Assembly (NCBI GenBank): GCA_963787895.1
Contig: CAWBEX010000002.1
Location: 248,001-312,000 of the forward strand
Direction of reading: 5' to 3'
From: Anderseniella sp963787895
GTDB taxonomy: Bacteria; Pseudomonadota; Alphaproteobacteria; Rhizobiales; Aestuariivirgaceae
Length of the DNA: 64,000 nt
Part shown: in pieces, positions 53,386-61,358 of the stretch
Position numbering within the stretch: the stretch's first letter is position 1
Layout: every line of letters begins with the position of its first letter
Program-made: the position numbers and the translations under genes
Notes under the pieces: generated by a model
Databases searched by the model: none
What the model saw: the letters and a program-made list of their open reading frames with translations, nothing else
Told to the model about the DNA's origin: nothing

Positions 53386-54402
53386 ATGTATCACAAATCA
53401 TTGAAAAACAAAGAGAAAATATTCGCTGTCGCGCCGATGATGGACTGGACCGACCGTCATTGCCGGGTGTTTCACAGGCAATTGACCCGAAGGGCAATGC
53501 TTTACACCGAGATGCTAACATCAGGCGCTGTCTTGCATGGTGACCGCGAACATTTGCTCGGTATTGATGATATCGAGCACCCGGTTGCGTTGCAGCTCGG
53601 AGGCAGTGAACCAGAAGAACTCGCCGAAGCTGCCCGCATTGGTGAAGGCTTCGGCTACAACCAGATCAACCTGAATTGCGGCTGCCCTTCCGACCGCGTA
53701 CAGTCCGGGCGCTTTGGCGCCAGCCTGATGGCTGAACCAGACACAGTGGCAAGATGCGTGGAAGCCATGGGCGCAGCCGTAACTATCCCGGTGACCGTCA
53801 AATGCCGAATTGGCATCGACGAGCAGGACAGTGAAGCAGACCTTGCACGCTTCATCGAGACAGTGGCAGCGGCCGGATGCAAAACATTCATAGTGCATGC
53901 CCGCAAGGCGTGGTTGAATGGCTTAAGCCCCAAGCAGAACCGCGAGATTCCGCCACTGGATCATACTCGGGTCTACCGCCTGAAACAGGCACGCCCAGAC
54001 CTTGAAATCGTGATAAACGGTGGCATCGAGACTCTGGAGCAGGCGCACGAGCACCTTGAGCACGTTGATGGGGTGATGTTGGGACGCGCCGCCTACCAGA
54101 ACCCTTGGCTGCTGGCCAGTGTAGACACCAGTTTTTACGGCGAGCCGGAAAATCCCTCATCGTGCCGGTCCGATGCTGCACTGGCAATGTCCGGCTACGC
54201 ACGGAAAAGATGTGTCCAGGGCGATTACATTTCCCGCATCACCCGGCACATGCTCGGATTGTTTCACGGCCAGCCCGGCGGCAGGGTGTGGCGTCGGCAT
54301 ATGTCGGAAGAAGCCCACAAGCCCGGTGCAGGGCCTGAGGTCATCAAGGCGGGGGTCGAGATTGTCAGTGACATACAGGCGGTATGTGAAGCGGCACAGT
54401 AG
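53386..54402 (+). CDS. dusA: tRNA-dihydrouridine synthase A (DusA), island-rebuilt 5' end
   Basis: A 338-residue FMN enzyme that reduces uridine in the tRNA D-loop to dihydrouridine. It has the start FAVAPMMDWTDRHCR, VALQLGGSEPEELAEAA, the active-site Cys in NLNCGCPSDRVQSGRFGA and VKCRIGIDEQD. HARKAWLNGLSPKQNREIPPLD (in part) is the A-type signature. VINGGIETLEQAHEHL and VMLGRAAYQNPWLL complete the barrel. The first 17 residues up to the core repeat come from the island and replace the native ones left at 37223. The protein is complete, so insertion has not destroyed it, but its promoter is now element-derived. ctaA follows 65 nt later. Confidence 0.96.
   Translation: MYHKSLKNKEKIFAVAPMMDWTDRHCRVFHRQLTRRAMLYTEMLTSGAVLHGDREHLLGIDDIEHPVALQLGGSEPEELAEAARIGEGFGYNQINLNCGCPSDRVQSGRFGASLMAEPDTVARCVEAMGAAVTIPVTVKCRIGIDEQDSEADLARFIETVAAAGCKTFIVHARKAWLNGLSPKQNREIPPLDHTRVYRLKQARPDLEIVINGGIETLEQAHEHLEHVDGVMLGRAAYQNPWLLASVDTSFYGEPENPSSCRSDAALAMSGYARKRCVQGDYISRITRHMLGLFHGQPGGRVWRRHMSEEAHKPGAGPEVIKAGVEIVSDIQAVCEAAQ
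53437..53450 (+). repeat. Island right attachment core (attR)
   Basis: ATGATGGACTGGAC, identical to 37274-37287, inside the intact dusA. The sequence to the right is host dusA; the sequence to the left is island-derived. Confidence 0.8.
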
Positions 54403-54467
54403 CTGGTGACAGGTGCGGCGCTGTGGACCCTTCAAATGCAAGGGGCAAGCAAATAGGTCACTGAGAC

Positions 54468-55553
54468 ATGCAACCCGCAAACTCAAAGCAGCACGCTAGC
54501 GAACAGATGGTCAAAGCCTGGCTGGTGTTTATGGCCTGCCTGGTGTTCACGATGGTAATAGTCGGAGGTGCAACACGGTTGACCGACTCCGGCCTGTCAA
54601 TCACTGAATGGCGACCTATCCTTGGTGCAATTCCGCCTCTCAATGAATTGGACTGGCTGGCTGCGCTCGAAAAGTACCGTCAGATCCCGGAATACAAGCT
54701 CATCAACAAGGGAATGAGTCTGCAGGACTTCAAGTTCATCTATTGGTGGGAATGGGGTCACCGTTTCCTGGGACGTTTTATAGGTATTGCTTTCCTGGTG
54801 CCATTTTTGTGGTTCTGGCTTAGCGGGCGTTTGCACAGGCGCCAGATCCCGCGTCTTGCCATATTGTTCGTACTGGGCGGCCTGCAAGGCGCACTCGGCT
54901 GGTATATGGTGAAATCCGGCCTGGTGGATCGTACCGATGTCAGCCAGTACCGCCTGTCTGCGCACCTTACGCTGGCCACGGTCATATTCGCTGCCATTGT
55001 CTGGACTGCATTTGGCTTTGGCCAGGCGAGGCACAATTTTCCAGGTACTGTGCGCTTGGGCAAAACCGCTCTGGCAGTGGTTGTCCTGATAATAGCGCAA
55101 ACCTCGCTTGGAGGTTTCGTCGCCGGCCTCGACGCCGGCCTGGTGCATAACACCTGGCCACTGATGGACGGCAGTCTCATCCCTGACGGCCTGCTAGTCA
55201 TGGAACCGGCTTGGCGCAACGCCTTTGAAAACGTCCTAACTGTACAGTTCCAGCACCGCATGGCCGCCTACTTCATCGCCATTCTGGCTGGTGTACAGGC
55301 CGTGCGGGCCATGGCGGAATCCAACCCTGCGGCTGTGCGCTTGTCCGGCGCCACCATCGGTCTTGCGGTCTTCATGCAGATCGGCATCGGCATCTGGACG
55401 TTGCTTGCTCAGGTACCAATTTCACTGGGATTGCTGCATCAAGGCGGCGCGCTCATCGTGCTGAGTGTTTGCATCTGGCACCTCCACGAGGTTTGTTCCG
55501 CCAAGCGGCAGGTTCCGGTTGAAACAGTTCAAGACGCCACAGTACCCGGTTGA
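54468..55553 (+). CDS. ctaA: Heme A synthase (CtaA/COX15)
   Basis: A 361-residue inner-membrane protein with eight helices in two four-helix halves. It hydroxylates heme O to heme A for cytochrome aa3 oxidase. Family marks are VGGATRLTDSGLSITEWRPI, the heme-ligand-containing EYKLINKGMSLQDFKFIYWWEWGHR (in part: KFIYWWEWGHRFLGR), QGALGWYMVKSGL with a following SAHL, GGFVAGLDAG and a second-half QFQHRMAAY. It is the COX15 type 2 form of alphaproteobacteria, without the Cys pair of Bacillus CtaA. It follows dusA. Confidence 0.95.
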   Translation: MQPANSKQHASEQMVKAWLVFMACLVFTMVIVGGATRLTDSGLSITEWRPILGAIPPLNELDWLAALEKYRQIPEYKLINKGMSLQDFKFIYWWEWGHRFLGRFIGIAFLVPFLWFWLSGRLHRRQIPRLAILFVLGGLQGALGWYMVKSGLVDRTDVSQYRLSAHLTLATVIFAAIVWTAFGFGQARHNFPGTVRLGKTALAVVVLIIAQTSLGGFVAGLDAGLVHNTWPLMDGSLIPDGLLVMEPAWRNAFENVLTVQFQHRMAAYFIAILAGVQAVRAMAESNPAAVRLSGATIGLAVFMQIGIGIWTLLAQVPISLGLLHQGGALIVLSVCIWHLHEVCSAKRQVPVETVQDATVPG

Positions 55554-55823
55554 GGTTTTGGCAGGCTTGCAAGCAGGTGTTTTACCCGCTGCACGGGAAA
55601 GTGTGCCTGGGCTGGGGGCTTCCAGGTTGTCTCATCAGCCAATCCCTCAATTGCCAGTCCCAGCAACGCTGTACTTCGCTGACGGCGCACCCGCATTCGG
55701 CCACAAACTTGACACCAGGTCGATATAGCTTGCGCAACTGTCGTCGGACTTACCCAAACAAAATTCTGGCGTGATGCACTTATAAGGTGTATCAATATAG
55801 AAATGCACTTTTTAGGTGCATTC
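55554..55823. other. Gene-poor region after ctaA, with paired palindromes at its right end
   Basis: 270 bp without a convincing gene on the plus strand. A minus-strand frame overlapping it (55529-55825) has no recognisable features. Two related palindromes lie at 55774-55821. Confidence 0.45.
55774..55821. promoter_or_regulatory. Twin palindromic operator-like sites
   Basis: Two 19-bp imperfect palindromes share the frame ATGCACTT-N3-AGGTGYAT: copy 1 at 55774-55792 and copy 2 at 55803-55821, 29 bp apart. Copy 2 has a perfect AATGCAC/GTGCATT stem and overlaps the likely ribosome-binding site of the small gene that starts at 55824. They look like tandem repressor sites. A distant likeness to NsrR/Rrf2-type boxes is noted but unproven. 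Confidence 0.5.
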
Positions 55824-55997
55824 ATGAAACAAGGCTCCCATCGCAGTCGTCATCCGAAGCCTGAAGCGTCGGCCAAAAGTCCTTGGCAAAAACCACAATT
55901 GCATGTGGTGTGCATTGCCGAACTCACGCAGAACAATTTCAACACTGCAGTGGACAGACAATGTTCAGGCGACCGTGGGCGACTCGGAAATTGCTGA
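55824..55997 (+). CDS. Small hypothetical protein with RiPP-like leader features
   Basis: A 57-residue frame. The ATG at 55824 has AGGTG 7 nt upstream inside a palindrome. The N-terminus is basic (MKQGSHRSRHPKPEAS). The middle WQKPQLHVVCIAELTQ is reminiscent of the Y/W-xxPxL...LT pattern in lasso-type and related leader peptides. The C-terminus is Cys/Gly-rich (RQCSGDRGRLGNC). No maturation enzyme is next to it, so this could be chance, a regulatory peptide, or an orphan precursor. Confidence 0.35.
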   Translation: MKQGSHRSRHPKPEASAKSPWQKPQLHVVCIAELTQNNFNTAVDRQCSGDRGRLGNC

Positions 55998-56289
55998 GAG
56001 GCCAGGCTTCCTACGGCCCTTGAATTGTGTGATTCCATAGACTTGAGCACACACTAGATTGCCGAAAGACTTGCTCTTGGCATCAACACAACTTGCAGCA
56101 TCCTGATACACAGCAGATTCGAAACAGCACAATTCAGCATAATTCCTGCTGACAGCATCTTCGCGTGTTGCCCATGGTAAGTGCCGGAAAATCCCAATCT
56201 TTTCGGTTTGGCATACTAGTTGCTTCCTCTCTTTCTGATTGTTCAGTGAACCAGATCATTGATTGATCTACGGACCAAGAGGAATGACC
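55998..56289. other. Leader region of the small-protein/coiled-coil gene pair
   Basis: About 290 bp without a gene. A perfect dyad AGATCA-TTGAT-TGATCT lies at 56253-56269, just upstream of the next small gene's ribosome-binding site. Confidence 0.4.
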
Positions 56290-56436
56290 ATGTGCGACAG
56301 ATGGTATGACAGAAAACTGAATACATTCATCACGCCCTCATTGCACGGCCGCCTGGCCCGGATGATGCCAAATTCCATTCCAGATAGCATCTCTGCAGAT
56401 GCGAAACGGTACTCACCAATATCCAGGGAAGTTTGA
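56290..56436 (+). CDS. Small hypothetical protein upstream of the coiled-coil gene
   Basis: A 48-residue frame (MCDRWYDRKLNTFITPSLHG...). The ATG at 56290 lies 6 nt after an AGAGGA box; an ATG at 56284 is in frame but too close to it. It ends one base before the ATG of the coiled-coil protein, whose ribosome-binding site lies inside this frame, so translation may be coupled. No family recognised. Confidence 0.4.
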   Translation: MCDRWYDRKLNTFITPSLHGRLARMMPNSIPDSISADAKRYSPISREV

Positions 56437-56437
56437 G

Positions 56438-57193
56438 ATGATAGGGAACCAACCATATACGCCTGAACCAAAAGTGCTTCTTGACCCAATCGAACTTACT
56501 TCGTTTGGCAGGCGAAACCAGCTGTCCGGGATGGAGACTACAACGCCATCAGGAATCACGGACCAATTGGACGCCGTCTTTGCCGATTTACAGGAAGAAG
56601 ATATGAAGAAAAGAACCCCAGCAAAATCAACGTCACAACCAAGTCAGCCGGAGCAGCGTGTGAATGCTGCCATTGGCCATAATTCAGGCCAGGTTGCAAA
56701 CGACCGCGACAGCCTGGAAATCTTGCGCGAGATCCTGGTTGGACCGGCCGCCGACTACTCCAACGAACGCTTCCTTGAAATGATCAGCATCATTGAAGAC
56801 CGTGAGGAAGAATCCCGGCGCCGGGAGAAAGTGCTGGAAAAACTGATCGACGCGGTTCAAACCGACGTTACCGAACGCGAGCAGGCTCTCAACGCCAGGG
56901 TAGCAGCCGTAGAGAAGGACTTTGCCGCCAGGGAAGCCGCATATCAGGCAAAATTGGCAGCGATGAAAGTCGAACTCGACGAACGCGAGGCAGCTATTGC
57001 CTCCCGCTTGAAAGAATTCAATTCACAGCAAGACATCATGAAGGCCAAAATCATGCAGGTCGACATGGATCTGACTGCGCAGCTTTCCATGGCCAACAAA
57101 CAGCATGTCCGCACGATACACGATGTTGGTCAGGCAATTACAGAATTGGGCAGCCAAGTCTCGAAGCTGTGCAACGTCAACGGCCGGGCATAG
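56438..57193 (+). CDS. Coiled-coil protein with AIGHNSG motif
   Basis: A 251-residue soluble protein. The N-terminal third is disordered and Pro/Thr-rich. Then comes AAIGHNSGQVAN, a motif found in several alphaproteobacterial proteins, often phage- or plasmid-linked. The region from about 115 to 235 is a long, charged coiled coil (EREQALNARVAAVEKDFAARE, KVELDEREAAIASRLKEF) followed by a hydrophobic C-terminal helix (HVRTIHDVGQAITELGSQVSKL). Function unknown; a structural or scaffold role is possible. ATG 56438 is preferred (GGGAAG box, 7 nt); ATG 56399 is also in frame. It converges with metY. Confidence 0.7.
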   Translation: MIGNQPYTPEPKVLLDPIELTSFGRRNQLSGMETTTPSGITDQLDAVFADLQEEDMKKRTPAKSTSQPSQPEQRVNAAIGHNSGQVANDRDSLEILREILVGPAADYSNERFLEMISIIEDREEESRRREKVLEKLIDAVQTDVTEREQALNARVAAVEKDFAAREAAYQAKLAAMKVELDEREAAIASRLKEFNSQQDIMKAKIMQVDMDLTAQLSMANKQHVRTIHDVGQAITELGSQVSKLCNVNGRA

Positions 57194-57197
57194 GCGA

Positions 57198-57221
57198 GCC
57201 ATGCGTGCGCGCATGCATGGC
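57198..57221. terminator. Convergent hairpin between coiled-coil gene and metY
   Basis: A near-perfect stem (GCCATGCGTGC / GCATGCATGGC, 10 of 11 pairs) with a 2-nt loop lies 5 nt after the coiled-coil gene's stop codon and 71 nt from the metY end. It has no T tract, so it may be a bidirectional transcript-end structure rather than a strong terminator. Confidence 0.4.
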
Positions 57222-57291
57222 GTCGCCCGGCGCAAACTTGCTGGAAACACATAGCCACCAGTTGGAACAACTGCGCCGGGGTTTACTCCCG

Positions 57292-58572
57292 TCAGCTCAT
57301 CGCCTGATCCAGGTCGGCAATGATGTCGGTGGCGTCCTCGATGCCGATTGACAACCGCACGACATCGGGTCCTGCCCCGGCCTTTGCCAGTTGATCAGCG
57401 CTAAGCTGCGAGTGCGTGGTGGATGCCGGGTGGATTATCAGCGAGCGCGTGTCACCAACATTGGCCAGATGCGACAGCAACTCGACCTTGGACACAGTGC
57501 TGACACCGGCTTCATAACCGCCCTTCAAACCGAAGGTGAAAACGGCTCCTGCCCCTTTTGGACAATACTTCTTCTGTTTGTCGTGGTCCTTGTCACCCGG
57601 CAGTGCCGCATAGTTCACCCAACTTACCCGTTTGTCTTTAGACAACCATTTGGCCACCTTCAGGGCATTATCACAATGCTTCTGCATCCGAAGTGACAAG
57701 GTTTCCATGCCAGTGAGTATCTGGAAGGCGTTGAACGGCGAAATGGCCGGTCCGAGATCACGCAGGCCGAGAACGCGACAGGCAATGGCAAACGCAATAT
57801 TGCCGAATGTCTCCCACATGACCATGCCGTTGTACGATGCACATGGCTCTGACAAGACCGGGAACTGACCCTTGTTCTTGCCCCAGTCAAAGTTGCCGCC
57901 ATCCACAATAACCCCGCCCATGGAGTTGCCATGGCCACCCATGAACTTGGTCAGCGATTCCACCACGATGTTGGCACCGTGTTCAAACGGCCGGCACAGA
58001 TAGGGCGATGCAAGGGTATTATCAACGATGAGTGGCACGTGCGCCTTCCTGGCCACCGCCGCAATAGCTGCAATGTCAGTCACCCGCCCGCCCGGGTTTG
58101 CGATTGACTCAATGAAAATCGCCTTGGTCTTCTTGCTGATCGCCTTTTCGAACGAGGAAATGTCGTCAATGTCCGCCCATACCACGTTCCAGCCAAACGA
58201 CTTGAACGAATGATTGAACGCGTTGATCGACCCGCCATAGAGCTGGCGGGCGCAAACGATTTCATCACCCGGCTTCATCAGCGTATGACAAATGATAAGT
58301 TGTGCAGAATGACCAGACGCGACGGCTAGTGCGGCCGTGCCGCCTTCAAGGGCTGCAACTTTCTCTTCCAGCACAGCCTGGGTGGGGTTCATGATGCGGG
58401 TGTAGATGTTGCCAAACGCACGCAGCGCGAACAAGTCCGCAGCGTGTTGGGCATCATCAAACACAAAGGAAGTTGTCTGATATATCGGCGTTGCACGCGC
58501 GCCTGTTGCCGGGTCTGGCTTTGCACCAGCATGTATGGCCAAGGTGTCAAAACCGGGTTTTGCGTCGCTCAT
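57292..58572 (-). CDS. metY: O-acetylhomoserine aminocarboxypropyltransferase (MetY)
   Basis: A 426-residue PLP enzyme of the Cys/Met metabolism family. It makes homocysteine (or methionine) from O-acetylhomoserine and sulfide (or methanethiol). It has YQTTSFVFDDAQHAADLFAL, the PLP phosphate site ASGHSAQ, IVDNTLASPYLCRP and the PLP Lys209 in VVESLTKFMGGHGNSMGG. The late SLRMQKHCDNALKVAKWL and HPASTTHSQLSADQLAKAG are typical of the longer MetY branch, rather than the MetB/MetZ type. No SAM or Met box was detected upstream. Confidence 0.93.
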   Translation of the reverse strand: MSDAKPGFDTLAIHAGAKPDPATGARATPIYQTTSFVFDDAQHAADLFALRAFGNIYTRIMNPTQAVLEEKVAALEGGTAALAVASGHSAQLIICHTLMKPGDEIVCARQLYGGSINAFNHSFKSFGWNVVWADIDDISSFEKAISKKTKAIFIESIANPGGRVTDIAAIAAVARKAHVPLIVDNTLASPYLCRPFEHGANIVVESLTKFMGGHGNSMGGVIVDGGNFDWGKNKGQFPVLSEPCASYNGMVMWETFGNIAFAIACRVLGLRDLGPAISPFNAFQILTGMETLSLRMQKHCDNALKVAKWLSKDKRVSWVNYAALPGDKDHDKQKKYCPKGAGAVFTFGLKGGYEAGVSTVSKVELLSHLANVGDTRSLIIHPASTTHSQLSADQLAKAGAGPDVVRLSIGIEDATDIIADLDQAMS

Positions 58573-58766
58573 GATTTGATGCTCCCTGCAGATGTATTGC
58601 GATTGGCAGGTCTTTTAGCAAAGTACGACAAAGCAAACAATTGTTCTTTTTGCAGAACGCGCGCTCGGAGCAACCAGCATCTGCTGATTTCACTTAGGTG
58701 ATGATCCGCTGAAATTTCAGACAATGCAAAGCCACGAAAAACGAATCCGTAGCGAGATCGGGATTG

Positions 58767-59294
58767 TCACGGTTTTCTGATGCCAAGCGACTGCATTTTG
58801 CCAGACCCGTGCAAGGTCTGTTTTTTCGATGAGAGCATCCCCGAGTTGCCTCCAACCCAGCCCCATTCGCCTGACAGTTTGCCGTACTCAATCTTGGGGC
58901 AGCGGTTCATCACAACCTTGATGCCGGCTGCCTCGGCCTTCGCAGCTGCCTCGTCATTGCGAACGGAAAGCTGCATCCAGATGACCTTTGGCAGTGGGTC
59001 GAGCGCCAGGGCTTCGTCAACGATATCGGCGGCAGCTTCGGAATTGCGGAAGATGTCGACCATATCGACAGGCTCCGGCACTTCGGCCAGTTTGGCATAC
59101 ACAGTGTGGCCAAGAATCTGCTTGCCGGCGATACCGGGGTTCAACGGGAAAACCGTATACCCCTTGTCGATCATGTATTTCAGCACGAAGTATGAGGGCC
59201 GCACTTCATTGGACGACGCACCTACGATAGCGACCGTTTTGACATTTTCCAGAATGGCGCTGATGTAACTTGCTTCATAAATGTCGTGGTTCAT
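58767..59294 (-). CDS. CoA-binding domain protein (YccU type)
   Basis: A 175-residue protein with a Rossmann-like CoA-binding_2 domain: VKTVAIVGASSNEVRPSYFV, YTVFPLNPGIAGKQILG, VDMVDIFRNSEAAADIV and MNRCPKIEYGKLSGE. YccU-like proteins bind CoA or a nucleotide but have no proven reaction. It is the last gene of a four-gene minus-strand operon; its ATG (59294) overlaps the VOC gene stop by 4 nt. Two upstream in-frame starts would overlap the VOC gene further and are rejected. Confidence 0.88.
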   Translation of the reverse strand: MNHDIYEASYISAILENVKTVAIVGASSNEVRPSYFVLKYMIDKGYTVFPLNPGIAGKQILGHTVYAKLAEVPEPVDMVDIFRNSEAAADIVDEALALDPLPKVIWMQLSVRNDEAAAKAEAAGIKVVMNRCPKIEYGKLSGEWGWVGGNSGMLSSKKQTLHGSGKMQSLGIRKP

Positions 59295-59725
59295 GGAATG
59301 TAAATGCGGCCTTCGTCGCCCATTGGAAATCCTGGATTGTGGGCAACCTCCCATAGATTGCCTTCCGGATCAGCAAAAACACCAGAGTATCCGCCCCAAA
59401 AGGTACTTTCCGCTGGCTTGGTGATTGATCCCCCCGCTCGAACAGCTACCTGCATAAGGTCGTCCACCCGGGCTTCGCTTTCAACATTGTGGGCCAGGCA
59501 CACCCCGTTGAACGTCTGCGGTTGCGTGTATGCAACCTTTGCGTCCTGCGCCAGAAGCGGCCGCGGATACAACGCCAGACCAACTCCACCGAGATTGAAA
59601 AACACGACCTGTGCGTTTGAAGAAGACGCGGCAGACCAACCCAGCCCTTCGTAGAAAGTGCGCATTTTCACGAGCTCGATCACACCCAGAGTGATCAGAC
59701 TGATCCGGGGTTCAAAGCCGCTCAT
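59291..59725 (-). CDS. VOC/glyoxalase-like protein
   Basis: A 144-residue protein of the vicinal-oxygen-chelate fold: SLITLGVIELVKMRTFYEGLGW (in part), VFFNLGGVGLALYPRP and the C-terminal FWGGYSGVFADPEGNLWEVAHNPGFP (in part: GVFADPEGNLWEVAHNP). Metal ligands are not complete enough to assign a dioxygenase or glyoxalase reaction. The start at 59725 overlaps the enoyl-CoA hydratase stop by 4 nt (ATGA), and its own stop overlaps the CoA-binding gene, so the operon is translationally coupled. Confidence 0.88.
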   Translation of the reverse strand: MSGFEPRISLITLGVIELVKMRTFYEGLGWSAASSSNAQVVFFNLGGVGLALYPRPLLAQDAKVAYTQPQTFNGVCLAHNVESEARVDDLMQVAVRAGGSITKPAESTFWGGYSGVFADPEGNLWEVAHNPGFPMGDEGRIYIP

Positions 59726-60525
59726 CCATCGCTCCACTCAGGCGTGCGCTTTTCCAGGAACGCGCTGATGCCTTCCTTCGCATCATCCATCATCATGTTG
59801 TCGACAATAACATTCGAGGTTAGCGCATAAGCTTCATCGATCGGCTGTTCGATCTGCTGGTAGAACGCTTTCTTTCCAAGGGCCAGTACTGCCCGTGATT
59901 GTCTCGCCACGCTGAGTGCTAGCTTGGTTGTCACATCGCTCAATTCTTCGTCGCGGCAAATGCGATTGATAATCCCTGCGCTCATCGCCTCGTGGGCGTC
60001 TATCAGCTCACCTGTTGTCAAAAGTTGCATGGCCCGCTTGCGGCCGATATTGCGCGAGAGCGCAACCATCGGGGTTGAACAGAACAAGCCTGAATTGATG
60101 CCGTTCACTCCAAACCTTGCAGACTCGCCTGCCACAGCCATGTCACAGGCAGCAACCAGCTGGCACCCGGCCGCGGTGGCAATTCCATTGACTTCCGCAA
60201 TTATCACCCTCGGGTGCGAAACGATCGATTGCATCAGCGTCGAGCAACTGGCGAACAGGGCTTCATAAAATGTCTTACCGCCATCATTATCACTGCGATG
60301 CTGCGTCATCTCCTTCAGATCGTGGCCGCCGCAAAAGCCAGGCGCTTGACCTGCCAGCACAATGGCACGGACATTTGCGTCATCGGCTGCCTTGTCGAGA
60401 CAGTCCTGCAACGCCGAGAGCATCGCGGTGGACAGCGGATTACGTCTGGCACCACGTTGCATTGTCACGCGCAAGATGCCGTTCTCGATGTCCTGTGTCA
60501 GCAATGATGGTTCACTTGCTGTCAT
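59722..60525 (-). CDS. Enoyl-CoA hydratase/isomerase-family protein
   Basis: A 267-residue crotonase-fold enzyme that adds water to an enoyl-CoA or a related reaction. It has AIVLAGQAPGFCGGHDLKEM (CoA-binding/oxyanion loop), EVNGIATAAGCQLVAACDMAVA (in part: GIATAAGCQLVAACDMA) and LLTTGELIDAHEAMSAGIINRI. The catalytic Glu pair of classic hydratases is only partly preserved, so an ECHDC3-like enoyl-CoA hydratase domain protein is a good fit. Its ATG at 60525 overlaps the stop of the exported-protein gene by one base (TGATG). Confidence 0.9.
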   Translation of the reverse strand: MTASEPSLLTQDIENGILRVTMQRGARRNPLSTAMLSALQDCLDKAADDANVRAIVLAGQAPGFCGGHDLKEMTQHRSDNDGGKTFYEALFASCSTLMQSIVSHPRVIIAEVNGIATAAGCQLVAACDMAVAGESARFGVNGINSGLFCSTPMVALSRNIGRKRAMQLLTTGELIDAHEAMSAGIINRICRDEELSDVTTKLALSVARQSRAVLALGKKAFYQQIEQPIDEAYALTSNVIVDNMMMDDAKEGISAFLEKRTPEWSDG

Positions 60526-61253
60526 CAATGGTCTCTCCCACCTTCTTCTTCAGTCAGCAGCTTCAGTTTCTCTGCCCAGATTCTGTCCTTGTTCAACTCT
60601 GCCACGATCTTCTTGTTGTTGCCGGACGGAAGCATGGACTCCAGCCCTTCAATCAGTGACTTCTTCATGGCTGCATCCATATCAGCATCAGCCTTGATGT
60701 TCTCCAGCTCTTGCCGGATCTCGTCTTCCTGGGTACCGGTTACAGCCGCATATGCAAAGCTGACCGAAGTTATGGCTGTATTCCATTCACCAACGCTGGC
60801 AAACCCAAAGCTTTTGACATCCTTTTCGAGTGCAGGTCCCTGCTCTGCCTTCGCGACAAAATCCTCCAGCGACTGATACTCGGCAATATCAGTATCCTGA
60901 TAATTCTCCTTGAGCCTGACGAAACCATCGATGGCCCGCTTGGCGATGTCTGCGGTCAGTTCGATGGTCTCGACCGTTGCCAGGGTCGGCGCGACCTCGA
61001 TTGCCGGTTCGGTCTCGTCCTGCTCATCAGGAGGTGATTCCGGTGTTTGGTCACCCGGCTGAAGTTGAAGCAGCGAAGGGTCCTGCTGCCCTGGCTGTGT
61101 CAATGGCGGTCCGCCAAAACCTGCCGGGCCCTGCTGGTTGGGCTCTGCACCTGGAAGCCGGCTTTGATCCTTGGTCGCAAGCGCCTGCCCGCTTGACAAG
61201 GCCAGCAAAGCCCATCCCGCGAGCACTGCGATTTGATAATTGATCCCCTTCAT
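60525..61253 (-). CDS. Exported hypothetical protein
   Basis: A 242-residue protein with a signal peptide (MKGINYQIAVLAGWALLALSSG, cleavage likely after ALA about 26). A Pro/Gln-rich linker (about 30-85) and a helical acidic domain (about 95-240: IELTADIAKRAIDGFVRLKENY, MDAAMKKSLIEGLESMLPSG) follow. No family recognised; it resembles small periplasmic helical proteins of alphaproteobacteria. It heads the four-gene operon with the crotonase, VOC and CoA-binding genes, with tight stop/start overlaps. Confidence 0.75.
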   Translation of the reverse strand: MKGINYQIAVLAGWALLALSSGQALATKDQSRLPGAEPNQQGPAGFGGPPLTQPGQQDPSLLQLQPGDQTPESPPDEQDETEPAIEVAPTLATVETIELTADIAKRAIDGFVRLKENYQDTDIAEYQSLEDFVAKAEQGPALEKDVKSFGFASVGEWNTAITSVSFAYAAVTGTQEDEIRQELENIKADADMDAAMKKSLIEGLESMLPSGNNKKIVAELNKDRIWAEKLKLLTEEEGGRDH

Positions 61254-61358
61254 GACCCTTACACCTTATGACAGCAACCAATGCGGGGGAAGTGCCATTG
61301 ACGTGACAGTTGCGCATACTAAAACAACAACCAGTGCAATTGTTGCAAGGAGACGCCA

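Larger units (their letters stand above)
37274..53450. mobile_element. dusA-integrated catabolic genomic island (~16.2 kb)
   Basis: Bounded by a 14-bp direct repeat, ATGATGGACTGGAC, at 37274-37287 and 53437-53450. It lies within a longer similar stretch (GTCGCGCC at 37265-37272 and 53428-53435). The left copy lies in a truncated dusA start, the right copy in intact dusA. A tyrosine recombinase lies at the right end, divergent from dusA. Cargo is an IS5-type element, a potABCD-like transporter and seven catabolic or regulatory genes. No replication, conjugation or phage structural gene was seen, so it is a simple integrative element, or the remnant of one, that would need help to move between cells. 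Integration at the 5' end of dusA is a known habit of one integrase group. Confidence 0.88.

Noticed and set aside
55774..55821. Paired palindromes as NsrR/Rrf2 operators
   Set aside because: Only loosely similar to the remembered consensus, and no regulator or nitrosative-stress gene nearby; reported as operator-like only.
55529..55825. Minus-strand 98-codon frame between ctaA and the small gene
   Set aside because: Overlaps ctaA and the palindromes, with no family likeness; kept as non-coding.
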